A stretch of DNA of 64,000 nucleotides, taken from the NCBI GenBank assembly GCA_025093555.1, contig JAIWNF010000027.1:1-64000 (forward strand). The letters are read 5' to 3'. The DNA comes from Circinella umbellata (lineage: Eukaryota; Mucoromycota; Mucoromycetes; Mucorales; Lichtheimiaceae). How positions within the stretch are numbered: position 1 is the first letter of the stretch; each line of letters begins with the position of its first letter. The position numbers and the translations under genes are program-made. The notes under the pieces are model-generated. The model saw only the letters and a list, made by a program, of their open reading frames with translations, searched no databases and was not told the origin of the DNA. This document shows, piece by piece, positions 10,601 through 22,720 of the stretch.

Positions 10601-13600
10601 GTTGTGGATAACGTGTAAAGAATTCCCGACCTGTTAGCTTGTTCACAGCACTATGTTCATCCTTGGTCTTTTTGGTACCAAATGTACGTTGTAATAATGT
10701 TGAAAACAACATGACAGCACAGTTACGAATAGCCCAGCTACAAAAATAAATAAAAATAACAGTTATATATAATTATTATTTTGCGACCAAAGAAAAAAAC
10801 ATCTTTCATAATATAAAAAAAACGAGAGGAAGAAAAAAAAAACAAACCTTGATGATGAAAATCCACTAATAGCCAATGAAAAACCATCGGATGCATATCC
10901 AAGAACCGCAGTAGCCAATTTAGCATCCATGAAAATAGTACGCATAATATTATAAGCATGAACTTGAGGCATATCAATACGCTGATCTGCATCTGGTGGA
11001 GGTTCTTGGTTTGCTAATTCAAGTAATGTTTTCATGGTCTTGTCCAACATTTTCTTTTTGGATGAACGTTCACTACTAACGATAGCCAAGATACAAAGTG
11101 GTAACCCAGCACTACGTCTTGTAATTGAAATATTGTTTGATGTAATACTAGCAAGATTATCCTCAAGCCATTGTGCTGGAACTTCAGCTGTGGTTGAATC
11201 TACAGAATCCAATAGCCTGGTATTAAGTGACACATAGGCCGGATAGACAGCTGAAAAGGCACCACGATGTCGAACCGTAGTCAACAAAGTTCTTAACAGT
11301 ACACCGCTTTCTTTCAGATCAGTGGTGGAAATTAATCCCTATTAAAAAATAAATAATGAGCATATGTCCCCTCTTTTTTGATACTTGGATTTAACTAGGC
11401 CTGCATAAGACCGCTCTTTTTTTTACTACTTACTGATTTTTCACGGGTAACAGGGGCTCTGGATATAATTACTTCCAATAATGCACTATTTAAAAATTCG
11501 AGCCATCTTAGTATAAACAATTCATTTCTATCCGTGGTTAATCCTTCGTTTATATAAAAAAAAATTACCTGGCTTCCTTGACTGCACGCCAACAACAGCT
11601 TAGAATAACCTGATGTTTAGGACCTGAAGAATTATCTTCACCTTCGTCACCACATTCATCGATCAAATCATCAATTGCTTCTTCCATTTCACGGAATGAT
11701 GAAGGTACATTACCTTCGGGAGAAGGGTTAGAAAGAACATCCATAACTGTAGCACATACTGAGTGAACTAACGTCAAAGCACGGTTATGAATCTTTTTCC
11801 ATTCAGTCATTTTAGCACGGACGGATGGATTCTGATAATCAAGCTCTCGGAAAATATATCTAAAAAAAATAGTATAAGCTTGTTCGTTTAGATATAATAA
11901 GAATGATCTAATCTGCCGGTTATAGTGGATAAAATTCCTCTTTTTTCTTTGCTTACTGAAGAGCTAAAAGAGTTCCATGCATGGGATGTTGCTGTGCTGC
12001 TAAAAGCAAATTTGATTTAGCTGCTTCGACTTGTTTATCCAATAAATCCAATAATCGATCGGTAAAAACAACTATTAAAACGAAGTTTTTACCATTATTA
12101 ATAAACTAAACTCTTAAGTGGCAAAATAAATAAATAAGACTCGTTTATAATAAAGATATTGTCATTATAGATTTTGTACCTGGAGCCATTTCAACTGCAG
12201 GGGAGGCCTTTTGCTTGCTATCTCTTTCTGGATATAAATCATAACCCAACTCTTTGACATATTTTGTAAATATCAAGCGGAACACCATTGCACCACTATC
12301 ACTTTCACCAGCTCTTGTGCTTACAACATTATCCAAGCCCCACCATAAAAGATGTTGTGCATCTTGACGACTTTCAATATCTGGCAATGGATTGGGAAAT
12401 TGTGACAAGATCTCAAATGCCTGAACACGATTAAAATCGAAAGGATTCATCAATGTATCAATCAACACTTTTGTCAATTGTGGGGTGCCTACCGGGACTC
12501 GAAATGGGAAATCAACTGGTTGATCGCCAAATCCTGCAGGAACTGGTAATTCAGTTACACCAAAAATTTTGATCAATGTACTCAACAAACGTAACGAGGT
12601 TGCCACACGTTGATAGGATGCACCAGGATATAAGGAAGTCTCAATATGCTTGATAAGCCAGTATAAAAACTGCTTACCATGTTCAATACTATCCAAAGAT
12701 TCCTCGGCTTCAGTACGCATTGCCGTATACTTCTTGTTGTCCTCGGTTGAGGTAAATTTATCCAAATAAGCAATGCATGATTTGTAAGATCGATACTTTG
12801 CATAAAGAATACCGCGTAATCGGAAGAGTAGTCGCGAAATATGAGTACAGAATGTTTGTCGGAATTCAGGTGATGTACAGTTCATATTGAGTGGAATAAA
12901 CTCACGTAAAATATCCATTTCCATTTTGGAGATAGGCGTAATTGCTTTACGAGATTCACACATAAGACCAAGAACATCTAAACGAACCTGTGGATCATGA
13001 TGATAAATAGCAATACGGAGTGTATCAACTGGAATCTTTCGAGCATCAGTAGATGATTTTTCTATAGTATTAATATTTTTTAAGTAAACACACATATATA
13101 AATATATATTATTTATCCACTGATACTAGCCCTCCACCTTTTTGCTATCAAGTTATGGGTAAAGATAGATAACTTACCAAGTGTATATGCATCAGCTCCG
13201 ACAATATCAAGACTTCTACCCACTTTCAATACGGTAATAAATGCATGTAAACGTAAATCTTTGTCAAATCCAGAATCATTATCTTCCAATTGCAAATTTT
13301 CCATTAAAGTCCAGAATGATGATGGGCATGTTTTGAACAAAGATGGTAAAATAAAGTTACTAATATTTTTTCGTAGAAGTTCAGATGATGATGTTAACGC
13401 ACGGATTACAGGTTCTGCCCAGAGATGAACCCAATGCTGAATTGGAACCTGAATAAGAATGATATAAGTTGAAAAGTTATATACTGATACATACAGAGAT
13501 GTAGTGATTACAAGAAAGCAATTTTTTTAAGCAGTATTCACTATCTGATTCAACCACAATTACCTTCGTTTCCGCGTTTTCGTTGAGTTTTAAACTTTGA

Positions 13601-15741
13601 TTTTTGATGGGTTTAAGTCCTGGGATCGTTTCAATGATTCTTTGTTGTAAAAATGCCATTAACATGGCTGTGATTTGGGGTGATAAAATAAGACTATCCA
13701 TAGCACGCAAACATTTCCAAATAAGATTCGGTTCGGCCTTGAGGAAAACATCCGTACCAAGTTTAGGTACAAGGATATTTAATAAAGCATATTTAACCTG
13801 AAGAACCAAAATAAAAATAAAAATATCCATGTCAGGTTAGAATCCCTTATTTTTTTCCCCATTGTCATTATTCCCTTCTGTATTCTGTATAATTCTTTAC
13901 ACACTGACCTTGCGATGCCAGTCCATTTCAATCAAATTCATCAATAGTCTTTGTAAGAAATTATTATATGCTTCATTTTCTTTAAAGTAAGTAGCTTTCA
14001 TTTCTACAACATCGAGAGTAACTTCAAAAATGGATTTGACCTATTATCACACACATACAAAAAGATGCACTCTAATCAATATTGTTGATTATTTTCTTGA
14101 TCATAAGAAGAAAGTTTTTTTACTATTATTTACCTTATTTTGAATAACATCGACAGGATCATCCCAATGATTCCACACGTAATGAACAAGTTTATCTACT
14201 GTTTTTGGTTGAAAAACAGCAGATGCAGCCTTCATGATTTCCTTGTTATTATCTTTCATACAAGATTGAATGATAGATTTACATTCGGTAAGCCATGTTG
14301 CCATAGATTCAAAGGCAGCAACCTTGGAAGGTGATTGTAAATCGGCTTTGGAACAAAAGTAATTGTTGCTGAAAAACAGAATTTCATGCAAATTTTCTAA
14401 AGGTTGAAATCTAAAAATAGGTTTATTTAGTCAAATCTCTGAATTTTTTTTTAATCCCTCCGGTGACAATCGAAAAACCGAAAATGGTTGTCGTAAATAG
14501 CTTACTCTTTTAACGTAGGAATAAATTCTAAATCATTAGGGAATTTTGATAATAAAACGTCACTTCGAATACTGGATACCAATCCCTTGACAATGGATAA
14601 CATTGGTACATCTCGTTCACTCCATCCAGATTCTCCAGTTAATACGGATGTAGGCGCCACACCCAAAATTGACTTCTTTTCCTTTGTTGTCGTAATAAAA
14701 AACCATTCAAGAATCAAATCGCGGGCAAATACCACATCAGGTGCCATGTTAATAATAGTAGCAATGGTCATACCCGCCACTAGACTACAATCTCGAGCAT
14801 AAACATCCGTATCCGTACATATGATAAATAACACACCTAATAACTTTGCAACAAGTTGAGCATCTGGATCATTTTCCTGAGCATTTTGTATTTTTGCGAA
14901 GATGGGTTGTGCGTGTGTCATATGGCGAGACAATAAAGCATGTAATGTTTTTATAAGATATAAAATATCATTCATTCGATCTACTAATGATAATGATGTT
15001 TTGTTGTCAATGTTATAATTTTCTACTTGTTGAACTGAATAATCCAATGCAGCGATAATATAAACAAGTGTATCATGAAACGCGTCAAGAACAACTCGTT
15101 TTCCATATCCAAATTCGAGTGTTGCTGAAATGGTCAATGCACGTTGTGCAATAGTCATATCCTGTTGCTCCTGTTGAATAGTATCGAGTGAAATATAATC
15201 TTTATAAAGGCGCGCAAAACTGGTATTGTCCGAATTTATCTCTTTCGACGTAGCTTCGACAAGTGGAATAAAATGACGACGTGACAAATTTTCAGTTGCT
15301 GTAAAATATCCACTAGAAACGATCGGTTCGACCACCTGAATGATCTGGTCCTTATTAACGTTCTTCTTGTCATGTAATGCTTGAGCTATATGTATGTATA
15401 TAATATGTGTGACATGTATAATAAGTAGTTCAATTAACTGCACTCCTTTCTTCTTCTTCTTCTTCTCCTAATGGTCAAAGCATTGCCTCTTTTTTTTTTC
15501 TCAAGCATTGTGAATAAAATAAAAAAAAAAACTCACTGGCTTTTTTTAAACAAGCTGCCTGTTGCTCCCAAGAATCATTAACATAATCAGTAAGTCGCGC
15601 TATTTCTTTTGTTACGGGTGTCAACTCTACTTTTGGGTTCGACTCGGTATAGTTATTAATAATAGTTTTCCAATCTGAAAATATAGAAGGAGGTAGCTTG
15701 ATAGGTTTGCCACCTGCCTTATTCTTTTCAGATCTTGACAT
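7666..15741 (-). CDS. THADA/Trm732-like tRNA 2'-O-methylation factor
   Basis: This is a large helical-repeat protein of the THADA/Trm732 family. In yeast Trm732 partners Trm7 to 2'-O-methylate position 32 of the tRNA anticodon loop. I read about 22 exons and roughly 1990 residues, close to human THADA and longer than yeast Trm732. The start is ATG at 15741 (MSRSEKNKAGGK), and the stop TAA is at 7666-7668 after DFRKL. The diagnostic DUF2428 core is encoded at about 10380-11340: RHRGAFSAVYPAY, then TRRSAGLPLCILAI, GYASDGFSLAISGF, WAIRNCAVMLFSTL and NKLTGREFFTRYP. A middle block (12180-13060) carries FRQTFCTHISRLLFRLRG, also family-like. The C-terminal exons are helical repeats without catalytic motifs, as expected for a scaffold. 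Segments of this gene have been copied to 17.4-20.7 kb. Confidence 0.9.
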
Positions 15742-16598
15742 GGCTAAAGGTTGGTTTTTTTTTTGTGTTAAAACAAAGAAAAAAAAAGCACTATAGTAGT
15801 AATAGCAGCATCACTTGTAATCTTATCACTACGCATGATTTAAGTGGCTTATCAGTAATAAGCTTTATGTGGAAATTTGTATGCTGAAACTGGCATCATT
15901 TTTTTAAAATATAAATGAATTATGCAAACTCCATTTTGTTGTTATTTGCTCCAAAATTTTCATATTAATCAATTACCTAACTCACTGGAACTATTATAAT
16001 TTTGTAGCTACTAGTGATATCATTAGTAAAAAACGAAGAAGAAAAACTAAGAGTACTAAAATTACTACTAATAATTGTTGGCAGGTACAAAGATTGTGTA
16101 TATAGAAAAATAATTGTATAATTTTTTTTAAGATGAATAAAATTGATTTGTATTACGATAAATTAATTTGTTTATTTAACGTCTCCATTAGACACATCGT
16201 CAGGTTAGACATACTTGTTTGGGACAGTTCATGATCTTTGAAATTTGAAAATGAAAAACCCAACGGGGAAAGAACTAGGCGCATAAACAAAGGAATATTG
16301 ATTTTTGCTTGGGTATGTGGTTAAGGGAGTTGATGTGTCAAGGTGGAGAAGAGAGAGCAAAACTGTAGCCCCATTCAACTATGCGTATTGAGCAAAAAAA
16401 AAGAATTGTTACGAATAATAAAATGTAAAAAATCGTGTGTTAAAATTTTTGGATGGTTGATATAGTAGTTGCAGGATAACAAGGTAAAACACATTGGTAC
16501 ACATTCTGTTTTTTGATATTTATACAGAAATAGAAAGTCTGAGTCCTTGGGATTCAATGGCTGTACTGATAATAGACCGAGCTGCCGTTATTAGTTTT
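15742..16598. other. Upstream region of the THADA-like gene, no gene seen
   Basis: This is AT-rich sequence. A stretch of about 55 bp at 15912-15968 recurs in inverted, diverged form at about 22383-22435, on the far side of the pseudogene cluster. No coding signal. Confidence 0.5.
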
Positions 16599-17146
16599 TT
16601 ATTGTCTTCGTATTTCTGTTAAGGGCTGGCTGGAGACAGACGAACTGTGGCCATTTTGGCTTTGATTTTCATCTTCAGTTTCGGTTGTTGTTATTGTAGT
16701 CAGTGTGATGGACGATGATGAATTTCCAGGACTTGTAATACAAGGTGGAACTAAAATAATCATTTTCAAAAAAATCGAAGTGGTACAGGTCAAGGGTCTC
16801 TTCAGAGCTCTTTCGAGCCCAGTATAAATCACCCTGGGTTGATGGATTGAATGATTTTGCTGTTATGGTATTGTACAAATCAGAGAGGGATTTCTATATA
16901 TTAAATACAAATAGAGCCATTGTTAACAGTCGTTCTATTGAAACAGAGGTGACGACAAATATTTACTTTTGTGCTAAATGAATAAATGTATTGATGGAGA
17001 TCTGCTGGCAGGTTTTGATTGAAATCAATACTTCTTAAATCTTGGATTTCTTGAAGCTCTTGTTCAGTGAAAATATCAACGTAAGATGGATCGTCAGGGT
17101 TCAAGATAATGGAATGAACTGGACTAAAGGTCAGATTATAGGGCAT
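16599..17146 (-). pseudogene. Unknown family, copy 1 (internally deleted)
   Basis: I do not recognise this family. Exon 1 begins at ATG 17146 (MPYNLTFSPVHSII, then the acidic EQELQEIQDLRS) and ends near 16969. An intron follows, and exon 2 starts near 16889 with KSLSDLYNTITAKSFNPSTQ and GDLYWARKSSEETLDLYHFD. Near 16755 the frame matching the other copy changes: VPPCITSPG followed by a Ser/Thr-rich tail, stop at 16599. That tail is nearly the same as the C-terminus of copy 2 (21400-21545), while the middle present in copy 2 is absent here. So this copy appears to have lost its centre and shifted frame. Confidence 0.5.
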
Positions 17147-17424
17147 ATTGGTCAGTTAAGGAAAAAAAGTGGGCAATAATCCCCCCTCCTCAGCCACACC
17201 TTTGCTTTATCACACACAGTTAAAACACTTACTGTTCATATTTGAAAGATAATGCATAATCCATCATCACTTTTTCAACGAAACGTCCACTAGAAATTTT
17301 CCACACGTTTGTGATAATCATTTTCAACTTCTTTTAGCGCCTTCACCGTCATAATTCTGGTCGACTTTTTACTATTACTGCGGTTGTTGGTGGATAAGTT
17401 GATGATCGATGGTGGTGATAACGA

Positions 17425-18855
17425 GCATATGTTGTGTTTTATCTTTTTCTTCTTTCGACCAATATTATCAGCCAGTACAACAATAAAGATTCAAGGTTGA
17501 AAAAAGAGATATAAAAGCATTACCTCTAATTTCAAAGCTTTTGAAATAATTTCTGGAATAGCATTTCTAACATCGATATCCTCATCTTGAAATAATTGTG
17601 TAATTGTCAATCGGACTTGTACAGTTTCCTCAATTTTCGAAAATATACATTGCCTTAAGCCAAATGAATTCTACAGCTGCTTCATGAAGTGGAAGAGTCT
17701 ATGATGATAATACGAATATCCATCCGTAAATAATTAATATTATGTAAGCATACACATGTACGTTCATCATCATCAATGTTACAAGCTTACAATTTCCTTA
17801 CGACTGTTGGCAACCATATATTTACTCCACAATAATATACATTGGCTGAACCATTCTTTCTCAACAGCATTGGTACCTTCTTCAATAATCTACATATATA
17901 TATATATATATATATATTGAAGCAGTCCATTATAGCACAGCATAGTAAGTAATCTGAATCATTTACATTTACAGAAATAAATGGATTTTCTTACCTGTAA
18001 AAGCAACGAACCTAACAAAAGAAGAACAGATTCAGTAATGGCTTCAAATCGACTGCTAACAAATCGATCTACCAAGCCGATTACGATATTCAACACGTGT
18101 AAAAGTAAGATGAGTGAAGTCAAGCTTTAACACAAGTAAAAACTTGGCCGCTAAAACAAAACAACTGGAATTAGATTCTCCTTTGAATGTTTTGATTAGC
18201 AATTGTTGTTGTAAGGCATCCATCCTATCAAATTAAAAAAAAAGGCAATAATCAGTTATGATATATATTTTTTGAGCCTTTGGCTCAACTCATAAACATA
18301 AGGTATGTTATTAAAAAACACCTCTTTATCCCTTCATATCGGAGTTGCTATATTTCTCCACTAAAGTCATGGATATCAAACGAACTTCACAATCAACATC
18401 ATTCAATAAGTGTGCGCCCTCAGATACATCCTTCTTTTGTAAAGCATATTGTAGGAGAATTTGCGCCATAGAGCGACGGGAAAGAAAACAACTTGTTGTG
18501 AATCTACTGGTACTGCAAGACGCTCCCAACATTGATCCAATACATATTTTCGCAAAGATTCAAAGTTTTCATTTACTAGTGCGTTAGGCTCTACATAAAT
18601 TTACAACCCCACCACTCATCAATTATTATTTTGAATTACCTGAAAATGATTCGCAGTATATAAAATATTATTATTATTATTTTACCTTCAACAGCTCCTT
18701 GATCTCTATCAATGGAAATCCACTGATAATATCCAACGAAAGCGCATAAGTTATTCAACTAAGTATATCAGCGCACGCGACTGTTGCTTGGATTGCTGCA
18801 GAAACACGTTTAATAAAATCAGGAAGATGATTTCTTAAACCAGTATAATAAAAAT
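17425..18855 (-). pseudogene. Truncated copy of THADA-like exons (segment A)
   Basis: This segment is collinear with about 8625-10065 of the THADA-like gene and on the same strand, including introns. By eye it differs at roughly one base in ten. It is disabled: about 10 bp are missing near 18488 (corresponding to about 9670), which shifts frame inside the RRSMAQIL exon, and a G-to-A change nearby turns a Gln-Val-Val-region codon context out of frame. Similarity begins sharply at a GTGTTTTATCTTTTTC intron sequence and ends sharply near 18855. A longer (TA)n run at 17892-17920 sits in the intron where the parent has a short one. Confidence 0.9.
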
Positions 18856-19720
18856 GAGCTTTTTATGTATAAAAATATGTATAATGGAAAGAATTATTCC
18901 CACTATTTATTGAAAAGCCGAATTTTTTGCCTTGTTTCTCTATCTATGCACTCTGACAGCAACCAAAAGCCGTGCCATCCCCCCATCATTTGACTCCACT
19001 GTCTTCGGTCATGCCTTACTATCCTGCCCATTGATACTTAATATAATATACTGGGCTTCGTAATAATAAGATTACATGTGTATAGATTATATATTATTCT
19101 TATTTATCAGGAAACTAACAGTGAGTATCTTTTACTTAAACCCCCTTTTACGAATGTATAAGTAATACTTTTGATTAAAGGAAGTACACCACGTGTTTGT
19201 TAACTTAAGACTTATACATTGTTACGATTCCAAATATGATTTTAGGGAAATAGTTTATCTTATAAATACACATTTTGTCTTCTTCATCTTTTTTTTTAAT
19301 AGTTATATATTGTGCCTATTTTCTGATCTTTTACTACTAACATTTAAATCTTTCCTTTAGTAAAAAGATTTGATCAACTTTCGCATTATTTATATGTACA
19401 ATATTTTTATATTTAATTCATCATGTGCTTTTAATAAGTTGAATAAGTTAATTCATTATCATTATACTGCTGAACCAAAAAGAAAAGTATTTAAAACGAA
19501 ACACAAGCGCCGGCTTTTTTAACGTCAATTATATGTTGGAAAATATTATTTATGCAAAGGTACAACTTTCACGGCAGGGCAGGGTAGTAACGAAGGATCA
19601 ATGGCACGACCAAGCACAGCGGAATAAAATAAATGCAGTCATGGGGGACGGTACGACTTTTAGTGCCTGCCATGTATTCTATGCAACCACTATTTTCAAT
19701 GGCCGCCAATAAATTCATTT
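18856..19720. other. Spacer between the two THADA-derived segments
   Basis: This is AT-rich with no coding signal. It is not similar to THADA exons by eye. A slightly GC-richer stretch at about 19560-19700 is unexplained. Confidence 0.4.
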
Positions 19721-19721
19721 T

Positions 19722-20678
19722 TAAAAAAAACCAACCTTAGCCATGTCAAGATCCGAAAAGAATTATTAATAATTATACCGAGTTGAACCCCAAAGTAGAG
19801 TCGACACCCGTAACAAAAGAAATAGCGCGACTTACTGATTATGTTAATGATTCTTGGGAGCAACAGGCAGCTTGTTTAAAAAAAGCCAGTGAGTTTTTTT
19901 TCTTTTAATTTTTTTTATTCACAATGCTTGAGAAAAAAAAAAAAAGAGGCAAAGCTTTGACCCTTAGGAGGAGAAGAAGAAAGGAGTGCAGTTAACTGAA
20001 CTGTTTATTATACATGTCACACATAGTATATACATGCATATAGCTCAAACATTACATGACAAGAAGAACATTAGTAATAAAAATCAGATCATTCAGGTTG
20101 TTGAACCGATCGTTTCTAGTAAATATTTTACAGCAACTGAAAACTTGCCACGTCGTCATTTTATTCCACTTGTCGAAGCGACGCCGAAGAGATAACTTCG
20201 GACAATACCAGTTTTTCACGCCTTTATAAAGATTATATTTCACTCGATACTATTCAATAGGAGCAACAGGAGATGACTATTGCACAACGTGCATTGACCA
20301 TTTCAGCAACACTCGAATTTGGATATGACAAACGAGCTGTTCTTGACGCGTTTCATGATACACTTGTTTATATTATTACTGCATTGAATTATTCAGTTCA
20401 ACAAGTAGAAAATTATAACATTAACAACAAAACATCATTATCATTAGTAGATTGAATGAATGATATTTTATATCTTATAAAAACATTACATGCTTTATTG
20501 TCTCGCCATATGACACACGCACAACCTATTTTCGCAAAGATACAAAATGCTCAGGAAAATGATCCAGATGCTCAACTTGTTGCAAAGCTATTAGGTGTAT
20601 TATCTACCATATGTACGGATGCGGATGTTTATGCTCGAGATTGTAGTCAACTGGCGGGTATGGCTATTGCTTCGATAT
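19722..20678 (+). pseudogene. Inverted copy of THADA-like 5' exons (segment B)
   Basis: This segment matches about 14770-15760 of the THADA-like gene, but on the opposite strand. It keeps part of the 5' leader and the start ATG (19744). It is disabled in several ways. About 60 bp are lost after codon 6, giving an early stop; a CAA-to-TAG type change lies at 20257-20259 and a CGA-to-TGA change at 20453-20455. The remaining frames (for example LSRHMTHAQPIFAKIQNAQE) are still easily aligned. Similarity stops abruptly near 20678, where unrelated-family sequence begins. Confidence 0.92.
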
Positions 20679-20694
20679 CTCTTCTATCCGTGCT

Positions 20695-21545
20695 CGTTCG
20701 TACGTGCTCGTTCAGCTTTTATATATGTGGCTTGATGGTTATTATGGTTATGGATATTCAATGCTCTTATTATTTATATTTATTATTAGGGGAAAACGAA
20801 AGTCACAAGCTACATCCGATCGGCACAACCGGAAACGCTCTTTATCATCGATTATACCAACCGCTCGACATATTACCGGCATGCAGCCCGATATGAAGTG
20901 TCTTTATTTGAATTATGAAATTGGTTTCAATGAAGTTGGTTTAAAAGATGAAGGAGAAAACGACCCTAAAGAATTACATGAGAGTGGTATGAAAGCACCC
21001 AAGATGTTGAAAGACTTTTTTGTGTCTATCCTACATGATCGACCTTCTATAATTCATTCTATTAAAACAGGAGCCTTTATTATTTCTGGTATGTGTTATC
21101 ATATACACGAAACGTTGACTACTGCATTTACGGTTCAATTACCAACTAAAAACAATAATTGATTTTAGGCCTACATATGTCGTCGATTATAATGGATTGT
21201 CCTGCTGGCTCCGTGTGCCGTATTACTCAATCCGAACGAGCCTCGTTCCCCCTTGCTCCCGAGGTTTGCTCCACCCAACTCATTCCCATAATTGAACTCG
21301 TGTATCGTACACGTCTTTATTTGATGGAGACTGTGGAAGCCATCAATGGATGTAATCAAGTGGTCTCACTAGGGAAAAAATGCAAAAAGCGAGTTTTAGT
21401 TCCACCTTGTATTACAAGTCCTGGAATTTCATCATCGTCTGCCACACCAACTACAATAACAACCGAAACTGAAAGTGAAAATCAAAGCGAAAATGGGTTT
21501 AATTCATCTGCCACCGGCCAGCCTTCAAAAAAAATACAAAAATAA
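20695..21545 (+). pseudogene. Unknown family, copy 2 (C-terminal part)
   Basis: This is a fragment of the same unknown family as 16599-17146. It contains KRKSQATSDRHNRKRSLSSI, MKCLYLNYEIGFNEVGLKDE and KAPKMLKDFFVSILHD up to about 21088. A short intron (GTATGTG at 21089 to TTTTAG ending near 21168) leads to an exon with CPAGSVCRITQSERASFPLA and VLVPPCITSPG, a Ser/Thr-rich tail and stop TAA at 21543-21545. From about 20810 onward it reads cleanly through one intron, so the 3' part may be intact. The 5' end is fused to the broken THADA segment B and lacks the N-terminus seen in copy 1. The function is unknown; a multi-copy, rearrangement-prone family suggests a mobile-element protein, but no domain supports that. 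Confidence 0.55.
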
Positions 21546-21784
21546 GGATTTAATAATGTATAAATATCAAGAAACAGTATGTGTGCCAATTTGGTGTTTT
21601 AAAAAAAATTATTTCATTTAACCCTTTATATATCACTAATCATTCAAGTTAACAACGAAACAAAAAGAACCTGTACATATATTTTCCCACTATATTACTA
21701 TTATTAGTACGCATCTACTTCTATACATACCCAAAATTAAAGAACAATGACAAATTGTAAACCTATTAGGTTACATATCTTGCG

Positions 21785-22720
21785 GCAAATTCACCATAAC
21801 AGCTTGTTGCTTCGCAGCAAGCAATGAAACCACTCACATTGTGAAGATCCCCGCAAAGTACTTGTGATAGGATAACTAACTTTTTTATAGGAACATTTGA
21901 TTTGACTCAGACTCATTCCCATGTAATACGATATGATGCGAACTGGATTGACAGAATCATTAGGAAAATAACTGATTCGGGTCTGGACCAAAACATATCG
22001 AATATTGATGGCTCTCGCCATATACGTTCATAAATAAATAAATAAAAATAGAAGGAATGCATCTCAAATCCTTGAATGGCTTTAGTCACGTCAATCCGTA
22101 GCAGCCTCTTACCTTCTGTAAGACTTGAGACATCTGAGAAGGTTTTATTTCGCATTCTTATGAATACTATTGGAACAAGTGGTTCATATGATGGTCAACA
22201 TCAATTTTATTAAAGTCGACAATGCAGTGAATAGAAAAAGATGTGTTTACTTTAATAAACTTTTTTTTTGAAAGGGAGAAGGGACTAAATAATGGTAATT
22301 AATTGGGTACTTTTTGTCAATTTTATATGTACAAAATAGAATGAATCAGACGGTTTTTGACGATCCACACGTGTTACACAGTTGATTGATTAATATTAAA
22401 ATTTGGAGCAATAAAAATGGAGTTTGTATAATTCAAAAAAATATGATACAGCAAAGGGAATCAACAGAACAATTCATTATAAGCGACGACATATGTAAGC
22501 CTAAAACCAATTATTGTTTTTAGTTGACAATTGAACTGTAAATGCAGTGTTCCGCGTTTGGTGTACAGCACGTACCAGAAATGATGAAGGCTCCTGTTTT
22601 TATTGAATGAATAATAGAGGGTCGGTCATGTATGATAGACACAGAAAAAGTCTTTTAACATCTTGGGTGGTTTCATGCCACTCTCATGTAATACAGCTCT
22701 TCACGGACCAGATCGGATTG
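21785..22720 (-). pseudogene. Unknown family, copy 3 (decayed, inverted)
   Basis: The interval 22465-22700 is an inverted, decayed match to 20970-21215 of copy 2. LHESGMKPPKMLKDFF is readable, then a frameshift and an in-frame stop follow. Further left, minus-strand frames at 21913-22155 and 21791-22021 (for example INIRYVLVQTRISYFPNDSV) look coding-like and may be other parts of this family or a neighbour. No intact frame. Confidence 0.5.
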
